Below, one piece after another: positions 44,979-54,290 of a DNA stretch of 64,000 bases (positions within the stretch are counted from its first letter, which is position 1; each line of letters starts with the position of its first letter). A model generated the notes under the pieces. That model was given only the letters and a program-made list of their open reading frames with translations, ran no database searches and had not been told where the DNA came from. This DNA comes from JADKFD01 sp050250665 (GTDB taxonomy: Bacteria > Pseudomonadota > Gammaproteobacteria > Xanthomonadales > SZUA-5), in NCBI GenBank assembly GCA_050250665.1, contig JBFWOF010000030.1, positions 12,067-76,066 of the forward strand, read 5' to 3'. Position numbers and translations under genes: made by a program.

Positions 44979-47137
44979 CAGGGCTGGGCCGGCTGCGTGT
45001 TCATGGCGAGCTCATGGGCGAGGAAACTCAGCATGTCGGTCCATTCATCGATCTGCATGCTGGTGGGCTTGCCGGCGCCATGACCCGCGCGGGTTTCGAT
45101 GCGCGTCAGATAAGGGCCGGGTCCTGCTCCCGCCGCCTGCAGCGCGGCGGTGAACTTGAAACTGTGGGCCGGATAGACGCGATCGTCGTGGTCGCCGGTG
45201 GTGATCAGGGTGGCCGGGTAGCGCGTGCCTGGCTTGATGTTGTGCAGCGGCGAATAGGCGTACAGCGCCTTGAACTCGTCGGGGTTCTGCGGCGAACCGT
45301 AGTCCGATTCCCAGGCCCAGCCGATGGTGAACTGGTTGAAGCGCAGCATGTCGAGCACGCCCACGCCGGGCAGCGCTGCACGGAACAGGTCAGGGCGCTG
45401 CAGCAGCGTGGCGCCGGTCAGCAGGCCGCCGTTGGATCGCCCATAGATGGCGAGCTTGTCGGGGCTGGTGTAGCCCTGGGCGATCAGAAACTCGGCAGCC
45501 GCGATGAAATCATCGAACACATTCTGCTTGTTCAGCTTGGTGCCGGCCTGGTGCCATTCCTCACCGTACTCGCCGCCGCCGCGCAGATTGGCCACGGCGT
45601 AGACGCCACCGAGATCCAGCCAGGTGGCCATCGGTACCGAGAAGTTCGGAGTGATCGGGATGTTGAAGCCGCCATAGCCGTACAGCAGGGTCGGCTGCTT
45701 GCCATCCAGCTTCAGGCCTTTGCGCGCAGTGATGAACATCGGCACGCTGGTGCCGTCCTTGCTGGTGTAGCGCACCTGGGTGGTTTCGAAGCGACTGCCG
45801 TCGAAAGCCACCTTGGGGCTGCGGAACAGCGTCGACACGCCCGTGCTCAGATCCAGGCGGAAGATGTCGGTGGGAACGGTGAAACTGGTGTAGCTGTAGA
45901 AAGTCTCGGTGTCTTCCGGCTTGCCGCGGAATCCGGCGGTGCTGCCGATGCCGGGCAGGGCGAGGGTGTCGATCGGGCTGCCATCCAGTGCAAAGCGCTT
46001 GACCTCGCTGCGGGCGTCGCGCAGGTATTCCAGAATGAACTGCTGATTGACCACGGTACTGTCGACCAGCGTGGCATCCGACTGCGGCACCAGCGTCTTC
46101 CAGTTGGCGCGATCCGGCGCGCTGGTATCGATGGCAATGATCCGGTAGCGCGGGGCGTCGAGGTTAGTCTGGAACCAGAACACCGGACCCTCGTTGCCGA
46201 GGAAGCGGTAGCTGGCCTCCAGATCCGGAATCAGTTCGACGACCTGGGAATCGGCCTGTGACAGATCGCGGTAAAACAGGCGGTTGCGCTCGTCAGTGCC
46301 CTGACTGACCGAAATGATCAGGTAGCGTCCGTCTTCGCTGATGTCGGTCTGGAAGCCCCATTTGGGCTGGTCCGCACGCTCGTACACCAGGGTGTCGGCC
46401 GACTGCGGTGTGCCGACGGTGTGGAAATAGATCTTCTGGAACTCGTTGACCGCCTTGAGCGCGTTTTCGCCCTTGGGCTCGTCATAGCGACCGTAATAGA
46501 AACCGCTGCTGTCCTTGGCCCAGGTGGCGCCCGAGAACTTGACCCACTGGATCACCTCCTCATTGTCCTTGGCGCTGGCGATATCCCGAACCCGCCACTC
46601 CTGCCAGTCCGATCCGCCAGAGGACGTACCGTAGGCCAGCCAGCGGCCATCGGGCGATACGCTGGTACCGGAGAGGGCGACAGTGCCGTCGCTGGACAGC
46701 GTGTTCGGATCCAGCAGCAGCACCGGCTCGGCATCGAGCGTGTCCATGGTGTAGAGCACCGCCTGATTCTGCAGCCCGTCGTTGCGGGTGATGAAGTAGC
46801 GATCACCCTCGTGGCTGGGCAGGCCGAAGCGTTCGTAGTTCCACAATTCGGTCATGCGCGCATGAATCTGCGGGCGCTGCGGAATCTTCTGCAGATAGTC
46901 CTGGGTCAGGGCGTTCTGAGCTTCGATCCACTGCCGGGTGTCGGCTGCGTCCAGTTCTTCCAGCCAGCGATAGGGATCGGCCACCTGGGTGCCGTGATAG
47001 TCGTCGACCTGGTCCACGGTACGAGCCGCGGGATAGGCCAGCTTCTGCTCAGGCGCGGCGACCGGCTCGGTACTCTCGGGAGACGGCGTGCAGGCCACGC
47101 AGGCCAGGGTGGCTACAAGCAGCAGGGTTTGACGCAT
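44978..47137 (-). CDS. Prolyl oligopeptidase (S9A), probably a lipoprotein
   Basis: This 719-residue serine peptidase has an N-terminal seven-blade propeller (VSPDGRWLAYGTSSGGSDW and related blades) and a C-terminal alpha/beta hydrolase. The catalytic Ser is in YGRSNGGLL, Asp in TTGDHDDRVYPAH and His in RAGHGAGKP. It cleaves after Pro in short peptides. The start at 47137 gives a signal with lipobox-like CVAC (LLLVATLACVACTP), so a periplasmic membrane-anchored form is likely; the open frame upstream lies in repeats. It is the first gene of a two-gene operon with a penicillin acylase; together they could process acylated or proline-containing peptides, which is inference. Confidence 0.93.
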   Translation of the reverse strand: MRQTLLLVATLACVACTPSPESTEPVAAPEQKLAYPAARTVDQVDDYHGTQVADPYRWLEELDAADTRQWIEAQNALTQDYLQKIPQRPQIHARMTELWNYERFGLPSHEGDRYFITRNDGLQNQAVLYTMDTLDAEPVLLLDPNTLSSDGTVALSGTSVSPDGRWLAYGTSSGGSDWQEWRVRDIASAKDNEEVIQWVKFSGATWAKDSSGFYYGRYDEPKGENALKAVNEFQKIYFHTVGTPQSADTLVYERADQPKWGFQTDISEDGRYLIISVSQGTDERNRLFYRDLSQADSQVVELIPDLEASYRFLGNEGPVFWFQTNLDAPRYRIIAIDTSAPDRANWKTLVPQSDATLVDSTVVNQQFILEYLRDARSEVKRFALDGSPIDTLALPGIGSTAGFRGKPEDTETFYSYTSFTVPTDIFRLDLSTGVSTLFRSPKVAFDGSRFETTQVRYTSKDGTSVPMFITARKGLKLDGKQPTLLYGYGGFNIPITPNFSVPMATWLDLGGVYAVANLRGGGEYGEEWHQAGTKLNKQNVFDDFIAAAEFLIAQGYTSPDKLAIYGRSNGGLLTGATLLQRPDLFRAALPGVGVLDMLRFNQFTIGWAWESDYGSPQNPDEFKALYAYSPLHNIKPGTRYPATLITTGDHDDRVYPAHSFKFTAALQAAGAGPGPYLTRIETRAGHGAGKPTSMQIDEWTDMLSFLAHELAMNTQPAQP

Positions 47138-47711
47138 GGGCGGTTTCCCGAAATCGACTAGCCGCCGAGCATAGCCCAGGGCCCGTCGCGTGAACGTTTG
47201 CCGGGGCCGGAGAGATGCCAAGAATCGCGACCGGAGGTGGGTGGATGGCGCCTTGGAATGGTGCCGTGGATTTGCTTCCCCCGGATCAAGCCCGGGTCGC
47301 AATGACACCGGGTCCTGTGCTCTGGTGGGTCCAGACTTGTCTGGACGCTTCTCCGTCATGGTGCAAGGAGAACTGTAGGTTGCCGTGAAAATCGTTCATG
47401 CGAGTGCTGTCGCTCCCTCCCCGATGTTCGGGGAGGGCTGGGGAGGGGTTAGGCAAGAGAACCTATGCAACGGTCATGGCACCAGCGACTTCCATGATTG
47501 CGAGTGACTCGCAGCCATGACCGTTGGGCACGCTGCGCTTAGCCCAACCTACAACGACGACCACAACTCAACACCTTGCGACATGGGTTGATGGAGAGGA
47601 GCGCGAAGACACCGGGTCGTGTGTTCTGGACCTGCAAGAGCGGTGAGCCCCGTAGCCTTCCCCGTGCCCCGTGCCCCGTGCCCCGTGCCCCGTGCCCCGT
47701 GCCGCTGCCCG
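47138..47711. repeat. Repeat-filled gap: GTCCAGAC unit, inverted 180-bp element, 7-bp satellite
   Basis: No gene. A GATCAAGCCCGGGTCGCAATGAC module (about 47283-47307) precedes a GTCCAGACTTGTCTGGAC palindrome (47331-47348). At 47383-47549 lies an inverted copy of the element at 11-189. At about 47655-47704 the 7-bp unit CCCCGTG repeats six times, ending next to the stop of the FmdB-type gene. Fragments of the TTGCGACATGGGTTGATGG family lie between. Confidence 0.75.
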
Positions 47712-48002
47712 CTAATCCTTGTCGCTGATGTATTTCGGCCCGTCGCCCGCGGTCTTCTCGTAGACGCCGCCGCCGGCCTTCTTGTACTGGGTGAAGCCGT
47801 GCTTGGAGAAGTGGCTCTCCTTGAGCACGTGGGCATTGCCGCCGATGACGCTGGCGACGGAAATCACGCGTTTGACCGGGGCACCGCAGTTCGGGCACTG
47901 GGCCAGTTCCGGGTCACTGATGCGTGCCAGAATCTCGAAGCAGTGGGCACACTGCTCGCAGCTCTGGGCTGGGTCGGTGGCGGTGTACTCGTAGATCGGC
48001 AT
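47712..48002 (-). CDS. FmdB-family zinc-ribbon protein
   Basis: This 96-residue protein has an N-terminal zinc ribbon: MPIYEYTATD, CEQCAHCFE and AQCPNCGAPVKR, giving two CxxC knuckles. A Gly-rich tail follows (VIGGNAHVLKESHF, YKKAGGGVYEKT). The FmdB name comes from a proposed regulator of formamidase in Methylophilus; the real role of these small proteins is unclear and they may associate with nucleic acids or translation. It is longer than the ~70-residue minimum. It lies 10 bp downstream of the RNase T gene, so it is probably the last gene of a parC-rnt-fmdB transcript. Confidence 0.88.
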   Translation of the reverse strand: MPIYEYTATDPAQSCEQCAHCFEILARISDPELAQCPNCGAPVKRVISVASVIGGNAHVLKESHFSKHGFTQYKKAGGGVYEKTAGDGPKYISDKD

Positions 48003-48012
48003 GCTCGGATTC

Positions 48013-48687
48013 TCAGGGAGTTACTGCGACTTCATCCAACATGGGTGCGGCCGTCGCGCCGGCATTCAAGTGCAGATCCAGCCAGCGATTGACGATGCCG
48101 CAAAACAGATCGGCGGTCTGCTCGGCGTCGTAAACCGCCGAATGCGCCGACGTGCTGTCCCATTCCAGACCCGCCACCCGCAGGGCCTTGCCCAGCACCG
48201 TCTGACCGAGGGCCAATCCGGCCAGCGATACCGTGTCGAAGGTACTGAAGGGATGAAAGGGCGAACGCTTGTGGCCGGTGCGGCGAATCGCCGCATTGAT
48301 GAAGCCGAGATCGAAGGAGGCGTTGTGGCCGACCAGAATGGCGCGCTGGCATTCGGCCGCCTTCATGGCCTTGCGGATGGGCTCGAAGATGAATTCCAGC
48401 GCCTCCCGCTCATCCAGCGCATTGCGCAGCGGATGGGTGGGATCAATGCCGGTGATTTCCAGCGAGCGCGGGTCAAGATTGGCGCCGGGGAATGGGTTGA
48501 CGTGGGTGGACACCGTCTGCGTACGCACCAGACGCCCGTCGACCGTCATGTCGAGCAGGACGGCGGCGATTTCCAGCAGGGCGTCGCCGGCGGCATCGAA
48601 GCCGCCGGTTTCCACGTCCACGACCACGGGATAGAAACCGCGGAAGCGGTCAGCGAGAGTCTGTGCGGGCAGGATCGATTCATTCAT
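48013..48687 (-). CDS. rnt: Ribonuclease T
   Basis: This DEDDh-type 3'-5' exoribonuclease of 224 residues trims the 3' ends of tRNA and 5S/23S rRNA. Active-site segments are YPVVVDVETGGF (first Asp and Glu), GHNASFDLGFIN (second Asp) and HSAVYDAEQTADLF (catalytic His and last Asp). Length and wording match gammaproteobacterial RNase T. ATG 48687 is taken; a GTG three codons upstream is possible. It lies 33 bp downstream of parC on the same strand. Confidence 0.93.
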   Translation of the reverse strand: MNESILPAQTLADRFRGFYPVVVDVETGGFDAAGDALLEIAAVLLDMTVDGRLVRTQTVSTHVNPFPGANLDPRSLEITGIDPTHPLRNALDEREALEFIFEPIRKAMKAAECQRAILVGHNASFDLGFINAAIRRTGHKRSPFHPFSTFDTVSLAGLALGQTVLGKALRVAGLEWDSTSAHSAVYDAEQTADLFCGIVNRWLDLHLNAGATAAPMLDEVAVTP

Positions 48688-48720
48688 CACCGGCACGATA
48701 ACAGGCTCAAGCTGAAGCGC

Positions 48721-50961
48721 TCACACTACATCGAGTCTATCCACCCGCTGCAGGCCCCTGGGCAGCAGACCCCCGCGCTGCGCACGAGCGCCGCGATAGG
48801 CATCCAGATCATGGCCCTTGAGTCGGGTGATGCGCCCGCCAGCGACCACCACCAGTTCCTGATTCGGCTGGAAAGCCGCCACCGCAATCACCTTGGCGCT
48901 GGCGGCGTTCTTGCCGCCGGGCAGTGCCAGAATCTTGTTGCCCTTGCCTTTGTCCAGTTCCGGCAGTTCGCTCAAGGGGAAGACCAGCAGGTGGCCATCC
49001 AGCGACACCGCTGCCACCAGCGCCGTATCGACGGCGCCGGGTACCAGGCTTGGGGCCAGCACTTCGGCGCGATCGGGTACGGTCAGTACCTGCTTGCCGG
49101 CGCGATTGCGTGAGACCAGATTCTCGAAGCGGGTGACAAAGCCGTAGCCGGCGCTGGTGGACAGCAACAGCCGGGTATCGGCGTCGGTGCAGACCGTCGC
49201 CAGGAAGCGCGCCCCCGTGGGCGGATCGAAGCGCCCGGTCAGCGGTTCACCCTGGCCACGTGCCGAGGGCAGGCTGTGCGCTGGCGTGGCGTAGGAACGG
49301 CCGGTCGAGTCGAGGAACACCGCCTGCAGATTGCTGCGCCCGCGCACGCTGGCCAGGTACTTGTCGCCCTCGCGATAGCTGAGCGCCGTGGCATCGATTT
49401 CATGACCCTTGGCGGCGCGTACCCAGCCCTTGTCGGAGACGATCACGGTGACCGGTTCGGAGGGGGTCAGATCAGCCTCCGACAGCGCCTTGGCCTGTTC
49501 GCGCTCGATCAACGGCGAGCGCCGATCGTCGCCGTAGACGCGGGCGTCGTGTTCCAGTTCCTGCTTGAGCAGCGCCTTGACTCGCGATTTCGAGTCCAGA
49601 ATGGCCTTGAGCTCGGTGCGTTCGGCTTCCAGTTCCGCCTGTTCGCCGCGGATCTTCATCTCTTCCAGACGCGCCAGCTGGCGCAGCTTGGTTTCGAGAA
49701 TGTATTCGGCCTGATCCTCGCTCAGGCCAAAGCGCGCCATCAGCACCGGCTTGGGCTCGTCTTCGCTGCGGATGATGCGGATCACTTCATCCAGATTGAG
49801 GAAGGCAATCAGCAGGCCTTCCAGCAGGTGCAGCCGACGTTCGACCTTGCCCAGACGGTGCTGCAGACGGCGGCGCACGGTGTCGGTGCGGAACTGCAGC
49901 CATTCGCTGAGCAGCAGTTTCAGGGATTTCACCTGCGGGCGCGCGTCCAGTCCGATCAGATTGACGTTGACCCGGAAGCTCTTCTCCATGTCGGTCGTCG
50001 CGAACAGGTGCCGCATCAGTTCGTCGATGTCGACGCGGTTCGAGCGCGGGATCAGCACGATGCGGATCGGCTGGGCGTGATCGCCCTCGTCACGCAGATC
50101 CTCGAGCATCGGCAGTTTCTTCGATCGCATCTGATCGGCGATCTGCTCGATGATCTTGGTAGGCGACACCTGATGCGGCAGCGCGGTGATGATCACATTG
50201 CCATTTTCGCGGGTGTAGACGCCGCGCACGCGCACCGAACCATTGCCGGTTTCGTACATGCGGATCAGATCGGCACGCGGGGTGATGATCTCGGCCACCG
50301 TCGGGTAGTCCGGGCCGCGCACGTGTTCGCACAGGTCAGCCGTGGTGGCGTCTGGATCATCCAGCAGCCGGATGCAGGCGCTCAGCACCTCGCGCAGATT
50401 GTGCGGCGGAATATCGGTGGCCATGCCGACAGCAATGCCGGTGGTGCCGTTGAGCAGCACATGCGGCACCCGCGAAGGCAGCCAGGACGGCTCTTCCAGC
50501 GTGCCGTCGAAGTTGGGTTCCCACTCGACCGTGCCCTGTCCCAGCTCTTCCAGCAGCAGGCGCGCGAAGGGCGTGAGCTTGGATTCGGTGTAGCGCATCG
50601 CCGCAAAGCTCTTGGGATCGTCCGGCGAACCGAAATTGCCCTGGCCGTCGATCAGCGGGTAGCGGAAGCTGAAGGACTGCGCCATCAACACCAGCGCCTC
50701 GTAACAGGCCGAGTCGCCGTGAGGATGATACTTGCCGATGACATCACCCACCGTGCGCGCCGATTTCTTGTGCTTGGCCGCCGCATTGAGGCCTAGCTCG
50801 CTCATGGCGTAGACGATGCGTCGCTGCACCGGCTTCAGACCATCGCCGATGAAGGGCAGGGCGCGGTCCAGCACCACGTACATGGAGTAGTCGAGGTAGG
50901 CCTTCTCGGCGTATTCCTTGAGGGGAATCTGCTCGAAGGGCAACAATTCGCCAGTGCTCAT
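48721..50961 (-). CDS. parC: DNA topoisomerase IV subunit A
   Basis: This subunit of 746 residues breaks and rejoins DNA to decatenate daughter chromosomes with ParE. The catalytic Tyr is Y124 in AAMRYTESKL; the family opening YLDYSMYVVLDRALP and GKYHPHGDSACYEAL are intact. In the latter, S84 and E88 correspond to the quinolone-resistance positions Ser80 and Glu84 of E. coli ParC and are wild type. The C-terminal beta-pinwheel is of the short ParC type. It has no parE next to it; it heads a likely parC-rnt-fmdB unit. Confidence 0.97.
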   Translation of the reverse strand: MSTGELLPFEQIPLKEYAEKAYLDYSMYVVLDRALPFIGDGLKPVQRRIVYAMSELGLNAAAKHKKSARTVGDVIGKYHPHGDSACYEALVLMAQSFSFRYPLIDGQGNFGSPDDPKSFAAMRYTESKLTPFARLLLEELGQGTVEWEPNFDGTLEEPSWLPSRVPHVLLNGTTGIAVGMATDIPPHNLREVLSACIRLLDDPDATTADLCEHVRGPDYPTVAEIITPRADLIRMYETGNGSVRVRGVYTRENGNVIITALPHQVSPTKIIEQIADQMRSKKLPMLEDLRDEGDHAQPIRIVLIPRSNRVDIDELMRHLFATTDMEKSFRVNVNLIGLDARPQVKSLKLLLSEWLQFRTDTVRRRLQHRLGKVERRLHLLEGLLIAFLNLDEVIRIIRSEDEPKPVLMARFGLSEDQAEYILETKLRQLARLEEMKIRGEQAELEAERTELKAILDSKSRVKALLKQELEHDARVYGDDRRSPLIEREQAKALSEADLTPSEPVTVIVSDKGWVRAAKGHEIDATALSYREGDKYLASVRGRSNLQAVFLDSTGRSYATPAHSLPSARGQGEPLTGRFDPPTGARFLATVCTDADTRLLLSTSAGYGFVTRFENLVSRNRAGKQVLTVPDRAEVLAPSLVPGAVDTALVAAVSLDGHLLVFPLSELPELDKGKGNKILALPGGKNAASAKVIAVAAFQPNQELVVVAGGRITRLKGHDLDAYRGARAQRGGLLPRGLQRVDRLDVV

Positions 50962-51660
50962 CGCGGGATCGAATGACAGTTCAGAAGGTCGCGGACTCTA
51001 CATCGAAGCGCGTTCGCGGGCACGGGCAGGGCGCTGGCAGATGGATTTCTGGTGCGAGAGTCCTTGTTTCCTGCCGGCGATGGGCTGTTGCCAACTGCCT
51101 TCGCGATTCAGGCATCGCCCTTTGGATTGGCGTCATTGCGAGCCACCGGTATCGGCCCGATGCTGCCCACGGGCCATGAACTGTAGGTTGGGCAAAGCGC
51201 AGCGTGCCCAAAAATGCACGCTCATGTTGGGCACGCTGCGCTTAGCCCAACGGTCATGGCTGCGGGCCACTCGCAATCATGAAGGTCGCTGGTGCCATGA
51301 CCGTTGCATGGGTTTTCTTGCCTAACCCCTCCCCAGCCCGTCCGGCCCGGCGGCAAGCCGCCGCGCGTTCGCAGGCGCGGCCGGCATGCCGGCCAAGCGC
51401 GCCAGGCTCACCCCCGAACATCGGGGAGGGAGCGACAGCACTCGCCTGAACAACTTTCACGGCAACTAACATCAACTACCCCGAATCAACACGTTACGAT
51501 ATGGGTTCTCGGCGAGGAGCACAGCGACGAAGCAATCCAGAAGGTGTAGTAGAATCAACGGCCTGGATTGCTTCCCCAGGATCAAGTCCGGGGTCGCTAT
51601 GACGCCATTGAGAGCTACGGCGGGGGCGCGAAGCCGTGGTCGGCATGCGATCAAGGGCAA
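50962..51660. repeat. Large repeat-filled gap (parC-rpsP)
   Basis: No gene is seen. A CCACCGGTATCGGCCCGATG fragment (51140-51178) leads into a composite hairpin at 51183-51250 (GTAGGTTGGGCAAAGCGCAG and its complement around CAAAAATGCACGCTC). The third copy of the 180-bp element (51228-51476) overlaps it. This copy has about 70 bp of extra, hairpin-rich sequence (51348-51414) with CCGGCGGCAAGCCGCCG and CCGGCATGCCGG palindromes. A GCAATCC-family element lies at 51513-51606. The rest shows nothing. Confidence 0.7.
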
Positions 51661-51676
51661 TTGTTCAGTTTCTTTC

Positions 51677-51704
51677 TTGGCGTAGGCCGCCGAATCATTT
51701 AAAC
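51677..51704 (+). promoter_or_regulatory. Promoter candidate for the rpsP operon
   Basis: TTGGCG at 51677-51682 and TTAAAC at 51699-51704 are 16 bp apart, followed by GCGGGC, a GC-rich discriminator typical of ribosomal-protein promoters. It is 46 bp before the rpsP ATG. The -10 match is moderate. Confidence 0.4.
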
Positions 51705-51749
51705 TTGCGGGCTTAGCTCGTTCCATAGAAGTTTTGAAAGGAATCAAAG

Positions 51750-52019
51750 ATGGTCAAGATTCGCCTTGCCCGTGGTGGTGCCAAGAAGCGGCCCTTCTAC
51801 TACATCGTCGTCGCTGATGAGCGCCATGCGCGTGACGGCCGCAGCATCGAACGTCTGGGTTACTACAACCCGATCGCCCAGGGCAAGGAAGTGCCGTTGA
51901 CGGTCGACCTGGAGCGCGTGAAGCACTGGGTGGGCGTTGGCGCACAGCCGACCGAGAAAGTCCGCCAGCTGATCAAGATTGCGCAGAAGGCGCAGCAGCC
52001 CGCCGCTGCAGCTGCCTGA
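51750..52019 (+). CDS. rpsP: 30S ribosomal protein S16
   Basis: This protein of 89 residues has the full S16 sequence signature (MVKIRLARGGAKKRPFYYIV, RDGRSIERLGYYNP) and an Ala-rich tail. It stabilises the 5' domain of 16S rRNA during 30S assembly. AAAGGAA lies about 7 bp before the ATG. It heads the conserved rpsP-rimM-trmD-rplS set, though the third gene is separated here by 529 bp of repeats. Confidence 0.97.
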   Translation: MVKIRLARGGAKKRPFYYIVVADERHARDGRSIERLGYYNPIAQGKEVPLTVDLERVKHWVGVGAQPTEKVRQLIKIAQKAQQPAAAAA

Positions 52020-52023
52020 GGCA

Positions 52024-52560
52024 GTGTTGCCGGCGTCGGATCGCGCCGCTCCGGTTCCGGAGCGGCTGATCACGATGGGGCGCATCCATGGCGCCCACGG
52101 GGTACGAGGCTCGCTGATGGTGGCCTCTTTCTGCGAGCCGCCGGGGCGTCTGCTGGATTTTCCGACCTGGTGGTTGCGCCGCGATGGCGGCGTGCAGGCA
52201 GTCAAGCTGCTGCGTGGCAGCGTGTCGACCAAGGGTCTGATCGCCGATATTGAAGGGATCAGCGATCGCGACGCCGCCGCTGCGCTGAAAGGCGTGGAAA
52301 TCGCGGTGGACCGCAAGCTGCTGCCGGCGCTACGCAAGCAGCAATACTACTGGGCCGATCTCGAAGGCCTGCAAGTGCTGAATCAGGACGGCGTCGACTT
52401 CGGTCGGGTCGATCACCTGTTCAGCAATGGCGCGCATCCTATCCTGGTGGTCCGCGACGGCGAGCGCGAACGTCTGATTCCTTTCGTGATGGATCACCAC
52501 GTCGTGTCGGTGGATCTGGACGCCGGTCGGATTCAGGTCGATTGGGATGCTGATTTCTAG
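52024..52560 (+). CDS. rimM: Ribosome maturation factor RimM
   Basis: This protein of 178 residues binds S19 and helps 30S head assembly. The N-terminal RimM domain (ITMGRIHGAHGVRGSLMVAS) and C-terminal PRC barrel (YYWADLEGLQVLN, ILVVRDGERERLIPFV) are clear. The start is uncertain: GTG 52024, only 4 bp after the rpsP stop, is used, and TTG at 52027 is close. Coupling to rpsP is likely. The intergenic space after it is unusually long for this operon. Confidence 0.92.
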   Translation: MLPASDRAAPVPERLITMGRIHGAHGVRGSLMVASFCEPPGRLLDFPTWWLRRDGGVQAVKLLRGSVSTKGLIADIEGISDRDAAAALKGVEIAVDRKLLPALRKQQYYWADLEGLQVLNQDGVDFGRVDHLFSNGAHPILVVRDGERERLIPFVMDHHVVSVDLDAGRIQVDWDADF

Positions 52561-53089
52561 ATCCGTCGCAGCTCATGCCACGCCAAGGTTCTGTCCAGCG
52601 CCTGTGTTGCGGTTGCTGGTGGATCTCGAAATCAAGTCGCCGCGATGGCCTGTGTTTGTGCGGCGCTGTCCAGCGACGCCAGCCGGCGTCATTGCGAGCC
52701 ACCCTGTTTCGGCCAGATGATGCCTACGGACACCACAAACTTGCCTGTAGGAGCGACCTCGCGTCGCGACCGGCAGGCCGCACGTCCGCAGCAGCGGTCG
52801 CGCCGCAAGGGCGCTCCTACAAATGAACACAGCCGGCGTTGCGCTCACGTGGACGCCAAATCAACAACTTACGATATGGATTCGTGGGGAGCGCAGCGAC
52901 GCAATCCAGTTTCGGGTGCTTCAGTTGTCGTAGGTTGGCAAAGCGCAGCGTGCCCAACAGTTGCGCCTGATGTTGGGCACGCTGCGCTTAGCCCAACCTA
53001 CAGTCGGCGCGCGGTGTGCCAAGACACTCCGCTGGCAAACACGCCACAATGGCCTGATGTCGCTTTTCTAGGAATTGCCGGACCTGATC
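52561..53089. repeat. 529-bp repeat-filled insertion between rimM and trmD
   Basis: rimM and trmD are normally adjacent. Here the gap holds a GAGCCACCCTGTTTCGGCC fragment (52697-52716), the 76-bp GTAGGAGCG element (52746-52821, inverted), and a TTACGATATGGATTC fragment of the CCATGAACC family. A composite TTGGGCACGCTGCGC hairpin follows at 52930-53001. No reading frame of convincing composition occurs. Whether trmD-rplS is still read from the rpsP promoter cannot be told. Confidence 0.75.
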
Positions 53090-53842
53090 ATGCGTTTTGA
53101 TGTCATCACCCTGTTTCCCGAGTTCATCCGTCAGGCGATGGCCATCGGTGTGGTCGGTCGGGCGCTGGATCGACAGATCATTGGCCTTGATTGCTGGAAT
53201 CCGCGCGATTACACCGAGGACAACTACCGGACCGTGGACGATCGGCCCTATGGCGGCGGGCCGGGCATGGTGTTCATGATCGAACCGCTGCGACGGGCCG
53301 TGCAGGCGGCGCGCGGTGTTGCTCCCGACAATCCGGTGATCCTGCTGAGTCCGCAGGGACAGCGCTTCGATCAGGCACGCGCGAAGTCCATGGCGGCCGG
53401 CAGCGGTGCAATCTTCGTCTGCGGTCGCTATGAAGGCCTGGACCAGCGCTTTGTTGATCATTACGTCGACGAGGAGCTCTCCATCGGCGACTTCGTGCTC
53501 TCTGGTGGCGAATTGCCGGCGTTGGCGGTGATCGATGCCGTGACCCGATTGCTTCCGGGCGTGCTGCACACCGATGCGTCGGCGATCGAAGACAGTTTCA
53601 TGGACGGCACGCTGGATTGCCCGCACTACACGCGCCCGGAAAAGTCCGCGGAGGGCGAGGTGCCGGCGGTGCTGCTGTCAGGCAACCATGCCCTGATCGC
53701 GCGCTGGCGCCGCAAGCAGTCGCTGGGAGCCACCTGGTTGCGGCGTCCGGACCTGCTGGCACAGCTGAATCTGAACAAAGTGGATCAGGCGCTGTTGCGT
53801 GAATTTATGGATGAACATAAAGCAAAAATCGGTGTACAATGA
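53090..53842 (+). CDS. trmD: tRNA (guanine-37-N1)-methyltransferase
   Basis: This protein of 250 residues has the trefoil-knot methyltransferase motifs MRFDVITLFPEF, DDRPYGGGPGMVFM, FVCGRYEGLDQRFV and SIGDFVLSGGELPALAVID. TrmD makes m1G37 next to the anticodon to prevent +1 frameshifting and is essential in most bacteria. The ATG at 53090 is used. A TTG at 53075 is too near its AGGAA to be likely. rplS follows after 35 bp. Confidence 0.96.
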   Translation: MRFDVITLFPEFIRQAMAIGVVGRALDRQIIGLDCWNPRDYTEDNYRTVDDRPYGGGPGMVFMIEPLRRAVQAARGVAPDNPVILLSPQGQRFDQARAKSMAAGSGAIFVCGRYEGLDQRFVDHYVDEELSIGDFVLSGGELPALAVIDAVTRLLPGVLHTDASAIEDSFMDGTLDCPHYTRPEKSAEGEVPAVLLSGNHALIARWRRKQSLGATWLRRPDLLAQLNLNKVDQALLREFMDEHKAKIGVQ

Positions 53843-53877
53843 CGGGCTAAGTCTGTGTGTACTGCGAGGGACGTGCC

Positions 53878-54240
53878 ATGAGCAAAATCATTCAACAGCT
53901 GGAAGCTGAGCAGATGAACCGCGAACTGCCGGTGTTTACCCCCGGTGATACCGTCGTGGTCAATGTGAAAGTCAAGGAAGGTGCTCGTGAGCGCATCCAG
54001 GCCTATGAAGGCGTGGTCATTGCGATCAAGAGCCGCGGCCTGAACTCTTCGTTCACGGTGCGCAAGATCTCGCACGGCGAGGGTGTGGAGCGTGTGTTCC
54101 AGACCTACAGCCCGGCGATCGATTCGGTGCAGGTCAAGCGTCGCGGCAAGGTCCGTGCGGCCAAGCTGTACTACCTGCGCGAGCTGGAAGGCAAGGCAGC
54201 GCGCATCAAGGAAGATCTGGCGGCCTACGCCAAGCGTTAA
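53878..54240 (+). CDS. rplS: 50S ribosomal protein L19
   Basis: This protein of 120 residues has the L19 signature (FTPGDTVVVNVKVKEGARERIQAYEGVVI, RKISHGEGVERVFQTYSP, VRAAKLYYLREL). It lies at the 30S-50S interface. GAGGGA lies about 8 bp before the ATG. It ends the rpsP group and is followed by a strong intrinsic terminator at 54261. Confidence 0.97.
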   Translation: MSKIIQQLEAEQMNRELPVFTPGDTVVVNVKVKEGARERIQAYEGVVIAIKSRGLNSSFTVRKISHGEGVERVFQTYSPAIDSVQVKRRGKVRAAKLYYLRELEGKAARIKEDLAAYAKR

Positions 54241-54260
54241 GCGCCGGATTCTTTCCGCCA

Positions 54261-54290
54261 CAAGGGCGCCTCAGGGCGCCCTTGTTGTTT
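54261..54290 (+). terminator. Rho-independent terminator of the rplS transcript
   Basis: CAAGGGCGCC (54261-54270), loop TCAG and GGCGCCCTTG (54275-54284) form a 10-bp perfect stem, followed by TTGTTT. It starts 20 bp after the rplS stop. Confidence 0.9.
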